Source: Bacillus sp. AFS006103 (GTDB lineage Bacteria > Bacillota > Bacilli > Bacillales > Cytobacillaceae). Taken from it: a DNA stretch of 64,000 nt. The stretch covers positions 1 through 64,000 of the forward strand of contig NTXX01000077.1 of assembly GCA_002559145.1 (NCBI GenBank). Direction: 5' to 3'. The notes beneath the pieces were generated by a model. The model worked only from the letters and a program-made list of their open reading frames with translations, was not told the DNA's origin and made no database searches. Shown here one piece after another: positions 50,747-59,898 of this stretch (position 1 is its first letter; each line of letters begins with the position of its first letter). Position numbers and translations under genes: made by a program.

Positions 50747-51526
50747 ATGTCAGTTTTGAATCATATCTTGGACACATATGCACAATTTTTTGATTTGAAT
50801 ATGTGGGGTAAAATATTATCCGACCCAGTCAGCTGGGGACTTATTGGGACACTTATTATTTTGGAAGGATTACTTTCTGCTGATAATGCGCTTGTTTTAG
50901 CCGTTATGGTTAAACATTTGGAACCTAAAAAGCGTAAGAAAGCCTTGTTCTACGGTCTATTAGGAGCATATATATTCCGATTTATTGCGATTGGAATCGG
51001 TGTATACTTAATCAAGTTTTGGGTCATTAAAGCACTTGGGGCCGCGTATCTTGCCTGGTTAGCGATTAAGTATTTCATCGATAAGCGTAAAGGGGATACT
51101 GGTCACGATGAGGAAGAAACAGAAGGAATTAACCAAGGTGGTTTGCTTATACGTTTATTCGGTACCTTCTGGGGAACGGTAGCTGCAGTTGAATTAATGG
51201 ATATTGCATTCTCGGTTGACAGTGTTCTTGCAGCATTTGGTGTCAGCAATCAGGTATGGATTTTATTTGTAGGCGGGATTCTTGGGGTATTAATGATGCG
51301 TGGTGTTGCCGGAGTATTTCTAACACTCATTGATAGGATTCCTGAGCTTGAAACCACTGCTTATATCTTAATCCTAATCATTGCTATTAAAATGGCACTT
51401 ACGTTACCGTTATTCAATATCCATATTGAATCGTTGCATTTCTTTATTATTCTAGCTGTAACATTTGGGGCTACTTTTATTGTTCACTTCATGAATAAGA
51501 AAAAGGAAACCAGCAAAGAAAACTAA
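50747..51526 (+). CDS. terC: TerC family integral membrane protein
   Basis: 259 residues, seven to eight membrane helices. Conserved membrane acidic motifs: GLLSADNALVLAVMVKHL (about 43) and ELMDIAFSVDSVLAAFG (about 150), which in recent work on TerC/Alx-type proteins relate to metal (Mn) efflux. B. subtilis YceF and MeeF are relatives. TAGGAGGAATTTTTTTA precedes the ATG. It stands between two terminators but most likely belongs to the terD unit. It may act as the membrane part of the Ter complex. Confidence 0.94.
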   Translation: MSVLNHILDTYAQFFDLNMWGKILSDPVSWGLIGTLIILEGLLSADNALVLAVMVKHLEPKKRKKALFYGLLGAYIFRFIAIGIGVYLIKFWVIKALGAAYLAWLAIKYFIDKRKGDTGHDEEETEGINQGGLLIRLFGTFWGTVAAVELMDIAFSVDSVLAAFGVSNQVWILFVGGILGVLMMRGVAGVFLTLIDRIPELETTAYILILIIAIKMALTLPLFNIHIESLHFFIILAVTFGATFIVHFMNKKKETSKEN

Positions 51527-51543
51527 AAACTGTAGACGAAAAT

Positions 51544-51577
51544 GGGGAGCTGACGAGAGTCCGTCTCCCCTATTTTT
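51544..51577 (+). terminator. Terminator-like hairpin after terC
   Basis: GGGGAG/CTCCCC stem extended by partial pairing of TGAC/GTC in the loop, followed by TATTTTTTT. Located only 27 nt before the next start codon, so it can act as attenuator. Confidence 0.85.
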
Positions 51578-51603
51578 TTACCTTTTAAGAGGAGAAATTG
51601 GTT

Positions 51604-52791
51604 ATGGAATTTTTTACATACTTTTACGAAAACGATATTAAACGTTTCTTCTTTCAGAAACCACAGGCGTTTACTAAATATTCAAAGCGTGAGCTTCTGT
51701 CTTATGGTTTAGGCGCCACACTTTATATGCCTGCTACACGCCCGAATATCCATCAGGAGATTCTCTCCAAGAAACATGAAGGGTTAACCTCCCTTGTTAT
51801 CGACTTAGAAGATGCCGTAGGTGATAACGAAGTAACAGATGCGGAGGCATTGCTTATCAATGAATTATTAAAGTTGTATAGTGAATTAAATAGGGGCTTT
51901 TTGAGCTATACGGATCTACCGCTCATGTTTATTAGAATCCGGAACCTCGAGCAGTTTAAACGGGTAAGCGAACAATTAGGGGATGCTATCAGCCTGCTTA
52001 CAGGGGTCGTACTTCCTAAATTCAACGTTGAAAATGGTGAAGAACTGTTAGTTGAGGTTCTCCGATTCCATACGGTTGAACATCCTTTTTATGCGATGCC
52101 GATTCTGGAGACAGCCAAGGTCATTCAAAAAGAAACCAGAATGGAAGAATTAATGGGTATAAAGAATCTTCTCGATCGCTATAAGGACATTATTTTAAAT
52201 GTTCGAATTGGGGCCACGGATTTTTGTGGATTATATGGAATTCGCCGGAGTGCGGATACAACCGTTTATGATATCGCTGTTTTAAGAGATTGTATTTCTG
52301 ATATAATCAATGTCTTTCAACGATTTGAAAGTGCCTATGTTGTCTCAGGCCCTGTTTGGGAGTATTTCTCAGCGAAAAAGAGAATGTTAAAGCCGCAACT
52401 TAGGCAAACACCATTCCGTGAACGGTACGGGGATGAAGGGTTGAAATGGAGAGCTAAATTAATTGATGAACATATGGATGGGTTAATTCAAGAAATCCTA
52501 ATGGATATCGCAAACGGTTTAACAGGAAAAACGATTATTCACCCATCTCACATCAAAGTAGTTCAAGCTCTTAATGTTGTATCCTACGAGGAATTCATCG
52601 ATGCTACCAATATCATAAAAGCTTCAACCGGAGAAATTGGAGTTATGAAAAGCAATTTTTCTAATAAAATGAACGAGATAAAACCTCACTTTTATTGGGC
52701 AAAGAAGACTATCTTAAAATCACAGCTGTACGGGGTGTTACATGAAGAATTTACAACTATTGACCTTATCAAAAAAGAAGTATACGTATAA
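51604..52791 (+). CDS. HpcH/HpaI aldolase / CitE-like lyase of the Ter biosynthetic module
   Basis: 395 residues, TIM-barrel of the HpcH/CitE family with an extra N-terminal segment (MEFFTYFYENDIKRFF). Motifs: TLYMPATRPNIHQEIL (start of the barrel), SLVIDLEDAVGDNE (metal-binding acidic residues, about 78) and VRIGATDFCGLYGIRR (about 202). Such enzymes cleave or form C-C bonds of acyl or keto acid substrates. The ATG at 51604 follows GGAGA by 9 nt. Its 3' end overlaps the next gene by 50 nt. Homologues in Ter islands are proposed to supply an acyl-like unit for an unknown nucleoside-like product. Confidence 0.88.
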   Translation: MEFFTYFYENDIKRFFFQKPQAFTKYSKRELLSYGLGATLYMPATRPNIHQEILSKKHEGLTSLVIDLEDAVGDNEVTDAEALLINELLKLYSELNRGFLSYTDLPLMFIRIRNLEQFKRVSEQLGDAISLLTGVVLPKFNVENGEELLVEVLRFHTVEHPFYAMPILETAKVIQKETRMEELMGIKNLLDRYKDIILNVRIGATDFCGLYGIRRSADTTVYDIAVLRDCISDIINVFQRFESAYVVSGPVWEYFSAKKRMLKPQLRQTPFRERYGDEGLKWRAKLIDEHMDGLIQEILMDIANGLTGKTIIHPSHIKVVQALNVVSYEEFIDATNIIKASTGEIGVMKSNFSNKMNEIKPHFYWAKKTILKSQLYGVLHEEFTTIDLIKKEVYV

Positions 52792-54118
52792 TATCCTTGA
52801 CTCGATCGAAACCGAGATTGAAGTGTCTGAAAATCCGTATGACTTGCCGCTGGAAGATTTTTTTACAATGGCAGCAAGGATTAATAAGAAACGCTCGTTC
52901 CTGTTCGTAAGTAAGGTGCTTGGTAAACACCTTCCTATTAATCCTAATAAAGGGCTGCTGACTGGTGCCCTTCTTGGTGCGAGATATATTGAAACAGTTA
53001 AGGGGACTGAGTGTTTTGAAACTAAGAATCTATTAGCCATGTTTAGAAAAGGAGAATCATACCGGTCTAAGGCCTTTATCCCGGAAAATATTCGTCCTGT
53101 CGTGATAGGATTCGCTGAAACAGCAACTGCCCTTGGGCATGCTTTCTTTAACTGTTTTCAATCTGCAGAATACTTTCATACTACCAGGGAAGAACTCAAA
53201 CAGGAAAAACCGGAGATTACTTTTGAAGAAGAGCATTCCCATGCGACATCCCATCGCTGTTATATTCCATTAGAAATGATCCGAAATGAACGAGAAATCA
53301 TTCTCGTTGACGATGAAATGACAACGGGTAAAACTGCTTTAAATATTATCGAATCGATTCATGCTAAATTCCCGAGAGATGTTTATACCGTTATTTCCAT
53401 TCTAGATTGGCGTTCAGAAGAAAATCTTCATCGTTTTAACTGTCTTGAACAGAAACTTGGGATTAAAATTAATGTGGTCAGTCTATTGGCGGGTACAGTA
53501 CAGGTGAAGGAGCATGGTGAAATTGTTAATCGGCCAAACAACGTTGTATTCAACAAAAGAGTTGAGGCAGCAGTAGAACAAATCGATCTATCCTCTTTTT
53601 TTACCACTACTCCCTATTCAGTAAATAACCCGTTGAATAGCTATGCATTTATTAAAGAGACTGGCCGATTTGGGCTGACTGGTTCAGAAAATATTAGTCT
53701 TCACCAGAAGGTTGAGGCAGCTGCGAATGTATTGATCCAAAAAAGGAACGGAAAAAGGACACTTTGCCTAGGCACGGGTGAGTTTATGTATCTACCTATG
53801 AAACTCACTGCCGAAATGGGTAGAGATGTTTTTTATCAATCAACTACTCGAAGTCCCATCTTTATCGAAGACGAAGTTGGTTACGGTGCAAGATATGGTG
53901 CGTCTTTCCCAAATCCAGAAGACCAAGACATAACACACTATTTTTATAATATCCCGCAAGGATACTACGATGAAATATTTATTTTTTTTGAGAGAAAAGT
54001 ATTGTTAGAGAATATGCAGCCATTATTGAAAGAACTGGAGAAATTACAAATTAAGATGATTAGGCTCGTCTTTTTTTCTGAATACCGAGGTGATCAAATT
54101 GAAAACCACAATGAATAA
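52742..54118 (+). CDS. Phosphoribosyltransferase with C-terminal TRSP domain
   Basis: 458 residues. The N-terminal PRTase domain carries the PRPP loop IILVDDEMTTGKTALNIIES (about 182) and an upstream VVIGFAETATALGHAFF; the C-terminal domain has the name-giving TTRSP motif (YQSTTRSPIFI, about 362) in LCLGTGEFMYLP... This pair occurs in Ter-linked biosynthetic operons, thought to attach ribose-phosphate to a base-like acceptor. The ATG lies 50 nt inside the lyase gene in another frame, with GGGGTG 5 nt before it, so expression is probably coupled. Its end overlaps the next gene by 20 nt. Confidence 0.88.
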   Translation: MKNLQLLTLSKKKYTYNILDSIETEIEVSENPYDLPLEDFFTMAARINKKRSFLFVSKVLGKHLPINPNKGLLTGALLGARYIETVKGTECFETKNLLAMFRKGESYRSKAFIPENIRPVVIGFAETATALGHAFFNCFQSAEYFHTTREELKQEKPEITFEEEHSHATSHRCYIPLEMIRNEREIILVDDEMTTGKTALNIIESIHAKFPRDVYTVISILDWRSEENLHRFNCLEQKLGIKINVVSLLAGTVQVKEHGEIVNRPNNVVFNKRVEAAVEQIDLSSFFTTTPYSVNNPLNSYAFIKETGRFGLTGSENISLHQKVEAAANVLIQKRNGKRTLCLGTGEFMYLPMKLTAEMGRDVFYQSTTRSPIFIEDEVGYGARYGASFPNPEDQDITHYFYNIPQGYYDEIFIFFERKVLLENMQPLLKELEKLQIKMIRLVFFSEYRGDQIENHNE

Positions 54119-55220
54119 GCCAGCAAATATCGGAAGCTATAAAGCGGAGGATGTTGAATTCCTTTTAAAGGATTTAAGCTCTATTAAGCTAGAGGATTCC
54201 ACAGAAAATCGGGAATTAAAGGTTCAATCAGGGATTCATTACAGCGAATCTCTTCCCATAGAATACCAGCCTCCAAAGGCATATGTAGATTTATTTTGGG
54301 AAACTTTACAGGAACACAAACAAAAAGTAGCTTTATGTATTGGCATTGTCGCAGAACAAATCTATCAATTGAAGGGTGATAAGACCGTGCTGGTCTCCCT
54401 GGCACGTGCTGGTACACCTGTGGGGATATTAATCAAAAGATATATCCATATGCACTACCATGTTTATTTGCCGCATTACAGTGTTTCAATCATTCGCGAC
54501 AGAGGGATTGACGAAAATGCACTTCAATATATATTGAACCAGCATCCAGAGGCAGATATTCAATTTGTGGATGGCTGGACTGGAAAAGGGGCAATTTCAC
54601 TTGAATTGACAAAAGCCTGCGATGATTATTACAAAAAATATGGGATTAAGCTTGATGATACATTAGCAGTCATCGCTGATCCTGGATATTGTACCACTCT
54701 GTTCGGAACCCGAGAGGATTTTTTAATCCCTAGTGCTTGCCTTAATTCAACCGTCTCAGGTCTGGTAAGCAGGACGGTTTTAAATCAACAATATATCGGA
54801 AAAGATGATTTCCATGGAGCAAAGTATTACCATGAGTTGATTCCGGTTGATGTTTCCAATGAATATATTAATTTGATTAGTAAGGAATTTGTACACATTG
54901 CCCGGGAATCAGCGAAGCTTGCGACAAAAAAGAACAACGAAAAAATAGAAACCGGATTCTTAGGGATGGAGGATGTCAAACGCATTCAAGCTGAATTTGC
55001 AATTGAAAGCACCCATTATATTAAACCGGGAGTCGGAGAAACAACAAGAGTTCTCCTTCGCAGGGTTCCGTGGAAGATTCTGATGCGCGACCCATCTAGT
55101 CCTTTTGTCAAACATATTCTTATGCTTGCAGAAGAAAAGGGTGTAGAGATTGTACCCTATCCAAATTTAAAGTATTTATGCTGCGGCTTAATCAAGTCGG
55201 TTAAGGGGATTAACCAATGA
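54099..55220 (+). CDS. StiP-like protein of the Ter biosynthetic module
   Basis: 373 residues. It contains VLVSLARAGTPVGILIKRYI (about 92) and YSVSIIRDRGIDENAL, IQFVDGWTGKGAISLELTKA (about 155) and DPGYCTTLFGTREDFLIPSACLNST, and ends with a PELOTA-like RNA-binding segment (TTRVLLRRVPWKILMRDP...). Databases call the family 'cysteine protease StiP', but the GWTGKGAI loop resembles a PRPP-binding loop, so a second phosphoribosyltransferase-like activity is a serious alternative. TTG at 54099 with AGGTGAT upstream. It overlaps the PRTase gene by 20 nt and the HAD gene by 4. Confidence 0.85.
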   Translation: MKTTMNKPANIGSYKAEDVEFLLKDLSSIKLEDSTENRELKVQSGIHYSESLPIEYQPPKAYVDLFWETLQEHKQKVALCIGIVAEQIYQLKGDKTVLVSLARAGTPVGILIKRYIHMHYHVYLPHYSVSIIRDRGIDENALQYILNQHPEADIQFVDGWTGKGAISLELTKACDDYYKKYGIKLDDTLAVIADPGYCTTLFGTREDFLIPSACLNSTVSGLVSRTVLNQQYIGKDDFHGAKYYHELIPVDVSNEYINLISKEFVHIARESAKLATKKNNEKIETGFLGMEDVKRIQAEFAIESTHYIKPGVGETTRVLLRRVPWKILMRDPSSPFVKHILMLAEEKGVEIVPYPNLKYLCCGLIKSVKGINQ

Positions 55221-56017
55221 TTTTTGCATCCGACCTTGATCGTACCTTGGTTTATTCGAAACGGGCCATCGAAGAACTGGGAGAATTCGATAAAACAGCC
55301 CTTAGACCCGTAGAAAAAAAAGATAATGACTGGGTTGCTTTTATGACTGATCAATCTTTTCTTGCTTTAAAAGAGCTGTCTCAAGCATGTCTATTTGTGC
55401 CGGTTACTACGAGGACAACGGAGCAATTTAACCGTTTCTTCATCTTTAAGAAAGACATTCCGCTAAAATATGCGATTACTTCAAATGGGGCCAATATTAT
55501 TTATGAAGGTGAAATGATGGAAGAGTGGTCATCACATATTTTTAATCGAATGAACGCGGAATCAGCTTCCCAAACAGAGCTGCTTGCTAATCTAAAAAGA
55601 GAAGGCTTTCAATTTGATGGGCAAATAAAGCAGGCAGAGAACTTATTTTTCTATTATATATTAAACAGTCTCCCACCTGCTCTAGACCGAAAAGCAATTA
55701 ATGATGTGGCCGTTTCTTTTGGATGGAGAATCTCTTTACAAGGAAGGAAGCTATACTTTATCCCACGGGCAATTAGCAAAGGGGATGCACTTGAATTTAT
55801 CTCTAAGCGAGAAGGAATCGAAGTCATTGCAGGTGCGGGGGACTCCGTTCTAGATTGGGACTTTCTAAAAAACTGTCAAAATCGATTTGTACCGGCCCAT
55901 GGTGAGCTCGCTAGGGTGTCAGGCACCAGTAATTATACTCTTACAAATAATCATGGTGTGGGTGCAGGGGAAGAGATTATCCAACAGTTTTTACAGCTAA
56001 TGCAGCTTAGAGTTTAA
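55217..56017 (+). CDS. HAD family phosphatase of the Ter biosynthetic module
   Basis: 266 residues, HAD superfamily with a Cof-type cap. Motif I is FASDLDRTLVYSK (nucleophile Asp at about 5), motif II FVPVTTRTTEQF, motif III the lysine in AISKGDALEFI and motif IV VIAGAGDSVLDWDFL. It should remove a phosphate from a small metabolite, presumably the product of the two preceding enzymes. ATG overlaps the StiP-like gene stop (ATGA). It is the last gene of the first ter arm and converges with a small minus-strand gene, sharing 11 nt. Confidence 0.88.
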   Translation: MIFASDLDRTLVYSKRAIEELGEFDKTALRPVEKKDNDWVAFMTDQSFLALKELSQACLFVPVTTRTTEQFNRFFIFKKDIPLKYAITSNGANIIYEGEMMEEWSSHIFNRMNAESASQTELLANLKREGFQFDGQIKQAENLFFYYILNSLPPALDRKAINDVAVSFGWRISLQGRKLYFIPRAISKGDALEFISKREGIEVIAGAGDSVLDWDFLKNCQNRFVPAHGELARVSGTSNYTLTNNHGVGAGEEIIQQFLQLMQLRV

Positions 56018-56258
56018 TCTTCTTTTCTTTTCGGTTAAATATATAAAAATATACACAAGCAAATAAACTATAGCAGCCAAAAAAGAATAGAATTGATAGG
56101 GCTAGTGAAGGCAATGCTGAAGAAAGCAGCATGGTAAAGATGAAACTGAACACAAATAAGTCCAGATAAATAAATACATCGGAAACCATTACTTCCATCA
56201 CCGTATTTAATTCATCCTGTATGTGTTCCATCCTTGGCCGCTTATATAAAAACCTCAT
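56007..56258 (-). CDS. Small two-helix membrane protein
   Basis: 83 residues with a basic N terminus (MRFLYKRPRMEHIQDELN) and two membrane helices (about 27-48 and 52-73), ending in a lysine-rich tail (NRKEKKIKL). AGGTG lies 6 nt before the ATG at 56258; the GTG at 56267 overlaps that site. It is antisense to the rest of the ter island, between the two arms, and its end overlaps the HAD gene. Composition is coding-like (charged ends, hydrophobic centre) but no family is recognised. It may be an unrelated gene or a membrane partner of TerC. Confidence 0.6.
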   Translation of the reverse strand: MRFLYKRPRMEHIQDELNTVMEVMVSDVFIYLDLFVFSFIFTMLLSSALPSLALSILFFFGCYSLFACVYFYIFNRKEKKIKL

Positions 56259-56342
56259 TCGAGTCACCTACTTTAGTGTCAGTACTCAAATAGTATGTAA
56301 GGACAAGGGAAAAGGTGAAAAATGAGGAAATGGTGAAAATAG

Positions 56343-56368
56343 CGAAACATTTTTTAATGACATTCGTA
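56343..56368 (+). promoter_or_regulatory. ECF-type promoter of the second ter arm
   Basis: CGAAAC (56343-56348), 16-bp spacer, CGTA (56365-56368): same spacing and -10 as the promoter at 49956, with one -35 mismatch. It lies about 95 nt before the yceG start. It makes coordinate induction of both arms likely. Confidence 0.75.
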
Positions 56369-56468
56369 TAAACAAATGAACCAATTAATTAACTGTGATA
56401 TGATGATATGGAAACCTTACATAATTTGCTAAAGAATTAAGCTTTCTTTTTTAAGGAAGGGATTATGA

Positions 56469-58106
56469 ATGCATCTACCATTAAATCAGTTAATCGCCCA
56501 TCCTGTATCCCTTACGTATGAAACCTGGTCTACGTTGCTGAAAAAAACGCTGCCAGAACGGCCCAATTATTCATTAGAAAATGGAGCAATCCATATTGGG
56601 CAAGTACTTGGGAAGTTCCTCGGGATCCCAATCGATACGGATAACTATTATAACCAGCTGTTTGATTATGTTAATAACTCAGAATGGAACATTCAGTTGT
56701 TAAGTGAGGAATCACTTGATAAAACCATTAATAATACTCACTTTCAATCCATTCAAAAAGTCATCAATATTAATCGGGAACAAAAGTTGTCCATCAATCG
56801 CTTTACAGCTTTTTTAGATGGGGAACAGCTTTTGTTGAAATCAAAGGTGCCAGTTATCCATCGAAAGCTAAGAGAGGCGATGATCGCAACCCTAGAGTTG
56901 TACGCAAAACTTGAAAAAGACGGGCTAAATAACCATGAACTTAGAAGGGTTCTTGTTGATATTGTTAAATGGTCAATCAATCATTTACAACCCGTTTTGG
57001 AAAAGGCTGATCTACAAAAGGAAATGCCTAAATTTTTGTGGTACGGCGACTTTAAGAAAAGTCACCAATATTTCTTATATTATTTAAGCAAACTCGCCTG
57101 TGATATTGTTATTTTCCATCCAGAAGGTAAGGATATTTTAGAGGGTATGGTTCATGAGCCAATCTTCTCTCATCAATTTCAAAATAAGCTGCCAGCAGAA
57201 CCATTTCCAAAAGAAAAGCGCAGTCGAAAGGCTACCGTTGCCTATCGGGCCTCAAAGGAAATTGAAACGATTTTAAACCAAGAAGGTTCTGGTCTTTACA
57301 AGCCTTGGCAATTAAGGGATTATACGCCATCCTCCATTACCTTAAAAACAACCTATGATGAACTATTTATTCTTGGGAAAGAAATAGCCATGGTCAGGCC
57401 TGATTTTGAAGTAGGCAACGGAGGAGTCAAAATCCCATCGATTTTTGCGAAGGTGCAGGGTGTTAGTAAGAATCGAAAAGAGTACTGGGACCGCCTGCAA
57501 TCGCTCAGTGAATTAGATCATAGTCTTATGATTCGCCGCTTGCCAATTACAATGACAAGCACAAGTGATTTTCGCTTTCATTATCGAAATGCTCTGGGGA
57601 AGGATGGCTTTATTAATCCAGCGATCATGATGCAAGCACATTACTGGCCCTATTCCTTTTTATCTTCAGGCTTACAAAAGGGAATCGCGAATGCAATTCG
57701 GAGAATGTGCGAAAAACCAGGTTTAAAGCTCCAACCGAGGGAAAGTATAGAAGATGTTAAAATGTATTTATTTACACAGGGATTATTTATGCCAAAGCCC
57801 ATCATTCAATTGCTAGAGCGATTTGACTACTCACAACATGTACCGAAGTTAATCATTTTTAATAATGAATTATCGGGAATACTGTCACGGTCGGATGCAG
57901 CGTTAATCCTATTATTAAATCAATTTGGTATTGATATCATCTTGTATAATCCTCCCGGCCATAATGATATTGAAAGTTACTTAGACGAACGCTTATTTGA
58001 TACACATTGGCTTGAAGACGTTGTTTTTAATTTAGAATTTAAAGAGCCGTCTATTTTTAAAAAAGGGCTTTTTCAAGGAATCTTAAAAAATTTAAGGGGA
58101 GATTAA
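56469..58106 (+). CDS. yceG: YceG family protein of the Ter island
   Basis: 545 residues, matching B. subtilis YceG (about 537). No classical motif is visible; notable segments are PKFLWYGDFKKSHQYFLYYLSKLACDIVIFHPEGKDI (cut: YGDFKKSHQYFLYYL is the key part, about 195), IPSIFAKVQGVSKNRKEYW (about 317) and a C-terminal PPGHNDIESYLDERLFDTHW. It is soluble. Family members are always found with TelA and TerD genes and are proposed parts of the Ter biosynthetic system. AAGGAAGGGA lies 6 nt before the ATG. The next gene (telA) follows after 3 nt. Confidence 0.9.
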   Translation: MHLPLNQLIAHPVSLTYETWSTLLKKTLPERPNYSLENGAIHIGQVLGKFLGIPIDTDNYYNQLFDYVNNSEWNIQLLSEESLDKTINNTHFQSIQKVININREQKLSINRFTAFLDGEQLLLKSKVPVIHRKLREAMIATLELYAKLEKDGLNNHELRRVLVDIVKWSINHLQPVLEKADLQKEMPKFLWYGDFKKSHQYFLYYLSKLACDIVIFHPEGKDILEGMVHEPIFSHQFQNKLPAEPFPKEKRSRKATVAYRASKEIETILNQEGSGLYKPWQLRDYTPSSITLKTTYDELFILGKEIAMVRPDFEVGNGGVKIPSIFAKVQGVSKNRKEYWDRLQSLSELDHSLMIRRLPITMTSTSDFRFHYRNALGKDGFINPAIMMQAHYWPYSFLSSGLQKGIANAIRRMCEKPGLKLQPRESIEDVKMYLFTQGLFMPKPIIQLLERFDYSQHVPKLIIFNNELSGILSRSDAALILLLNQFGIDIILYNPPGHNDIESYLDERLFDTHWLEDVVFNLEFKEPSIFKKGLFQGILKNLRGD

Positions 58107-58109
58107 CTA

Positions 58110-59213
58110 GTGAATCTTACGCCAAGTTCATCAAGCGGCTTAACGCCAGCAGGTGCGGATGACATCCTGACAGAAACAAAAGTCTCTGATATTAAACTTG
58201 CACTTCGCAAAGAACCAGAAATTCAGAATTTAGCACGAACCATTGATGAACGTGATCAAATTCAAGTTTTAGAGTTTGGAAAGGAACCAGCCGTTCAAAT
58301 TTCTCGTTTTTCTGACCAAATATTAAATAATATGCGGACAACAAAAGTTGAGGATTCAGGTGAACTTCTAAAACAATTGGGTCGTATCATGGATAAATTT
58401 GATGCTAAGGACTTCCAAAAGACCTCAGGTGGATTTTTTGGAAAGCTTTTTAAAAAGGGTGAAAAGGTAGTCGAAAAGCTGTTTGGAAAGTATCAAACGA
58501 TGGGCTCCGAAATTGATAAAGTATACATAGAAATATCGAAATATCAGCATGAAATGGTTGATTCAACAAATATGCTCGAGCAAATGTATGAGCAAAACTA
58601 CCAATACTATTTAACGCTTGAAAAATATATTGTTGCCGGTGAAATAAAAGTGGAGGAACTAAAAAACAATCAACTTCCACAGCTTGAAGCCCGTTCCGCA
58701 TCTGGTGACCAACTCGCCTCCATGCAATTAGATTCGCTGAAAAATGTCCTGGAGTTATTGGAACAGCGTATTTATGATTTAGAAATGGCCAAAATGGTCT
58801 CACTGCAAACAGCGCCTCAAATTCGGCTATTGCAAAGAGGGAATACAAAACTGATAGGAAAAATCAATTCAGCATTTGTGACCACCATCCCGATTTTTAA
58901 AAATGGTTTGATCCAAGCGATGGCGGCGAAAAGACAAAAGCTGGTTGCTGATTCAATGAGTGAGCTTGACCGCAGGACCAATGAAATGCTTCTTAAAAAT
59001 GCGCAAAACATTTCGCAGCAAAGCACGGACATTGCTAGGCTCGCGGGTGGTCCAAGTATTAAAATCGAGACCATTGAAGAATCTTGGAACATTATTATCA
59101 AGGGCATGCAGGAAACAAGGGCGATTGAAGAAGAAAATAAACGAATGCGGATTGAAGGTACCAAACGTCTAGAACAGCTGCAGGATAACTTTAAAAAGTT
59201 GAAACAATCTTAA
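58110..59213 (+). CDS. yceH: Toxic anion resistance protein (TelA family)
   Basis: 367 residues, mainly alpha-helical with long coiled coils, matching TelA/KlaA and B. subtilis YceH. Signature segments: FLGKLFKKGEKVVEKLFGKYQ-like GKLFKKGEKVVEKLFGKY (about 112), LEARSASGDQLASMQLDSL (about 192) and RLLQRGNTKLIGKINSAFVT (about 233). TelA proteins confer tellurite and peptide-antibiotic tolerance by an unknown mechanism. GTG start directly after yceG with GGGGAG upstream. Same transcript as the two terD genes that follow. Confidence 0.93.
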   Translation: MNLTPSSSSGLTPAGADDILTETKVSDIKLALRKEPEIQNLARTIDERDQIQVLEFGKEPAVQISRFSDQILNNMRTTKVEDSGELLKQLGRIMDKFDAKDFQKTSGGFFGKLFKKGEKVVEKLFGKYQTMGSEIDKVYIEISKYQHEMVDSTNMLEQMYEQNYQYYLTLEKYIVAGEIKVEELKNNQLPQLEARSASGDQLASMQLDSLKNVLELLEQRIYDLEMAKMVSLQTAPQIRLLQRGNTKLIGKINSAFVTTIPIFKNGLIQAMAAKRQKLVADSMSELDRRTNEMLLKNAQNISQQSTDIARLAGGPSIKIETIEESWNIIIKGMQETRAIEEENKRMRIEGTKRLEQLQDNFKKLKQS

Positions 59214-59253
59214 TTATATTTTGATTTACTAAATTCTTATTGGGGTGATTGAA

Positions 59254-59865
59254 TTGGCTATTAATTTACAAAAAGGTCAACGTGTTGATTTAACAAAGAG
59301 TAATCCGGGATTATCTAAAATCATGGTAGGTTTAGGCTGGGACCCAGTCCAAAGCGGAGGTGGCGGCGGCTTATTTGGTGGTTTATTCAGCGGCGGCGGT
59401 GCTGCTAATATTGACTGTGATGCATCTGTTATCATGCTTGGTGCAAATGATAAGCTTCAAAACAATAAGGACGTCGTTTACTTTGGAAACCTAAAAAGTT
59501 TGGATGGCAGTGTTCAACATTCAGGTGATAATTTAACAGGCGATGGAGACGGCGATGACGAGCAGGTAATCATCGATTTAAGCAGAGTACCTTCCCATAT
59601 TCAAAAACTTGTTTTCGTAGTTAATATCTATGATTGCGTGAAGAGAAAGCAGCACTTTGGCATGATCAAGAATGCCTTTATCAGAGTCGTGAATCCAGGA
59701 AACAATCAAGAGCTGCTTCACTACAATTTAACGGATAATTACAGCGGGTTAACCTGTCTTGTGACAGGAGAAATTTATCGCCATGGTAATGAGTGGAAGT
59801 TTGCGGCAATTGGCAGCGGTACAAATGCAGCCAGCTTAAGTGAAGTTGTTCGGAGCTTTAGTTAA
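59254..59865 (+). CDS. yceC: TerD family protein, divergent copy with Gly-rich insertion (YceC-like)
   Basis: 203 residues. It starts AINLQKGQRVDLTKSNPGLS and keeps the calcium loop HSGDNLTGDGDGDDEQV, but where other copies have [10 protein letters not shown] it carries a glycine-rich insertion (SGGGGGLFGGLFSGGG, about 32-47) followed by NIDCDASV. The last third matches TerD (GEIYRHGNEWKFAAIGSG) but lacks the LGEDFS motif. It is the counterpart of B. subtilis YceC. The TTG at 59254 has GGGGTG upstream. Changes in one metal site suggest a specialised partner of the canonical copies. Confidence 0.92.
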   Translation: MAINLQKGQRVDLTKSNPGLSKIMVGLGWDPVQSGGGGGLFGGLFSGGGAANIDCDASVIMLGANDKLQNNKDVVYFGNLKSLDGSVQHSGDNLTGDGDGDDEQVIIDLSRVPSHIQKLVFVVNIYDCVKRKQHFGMIKNAFIRVVNPGNNQELLHYNLTDNYSGLTCLVTGEIYRHGNEWKFAAIGSGTNAASLSEVVRSFS

Positions 59866-59898
59866 GTAAGAAATAAAGTTTAGATAGAGGTGATACGT

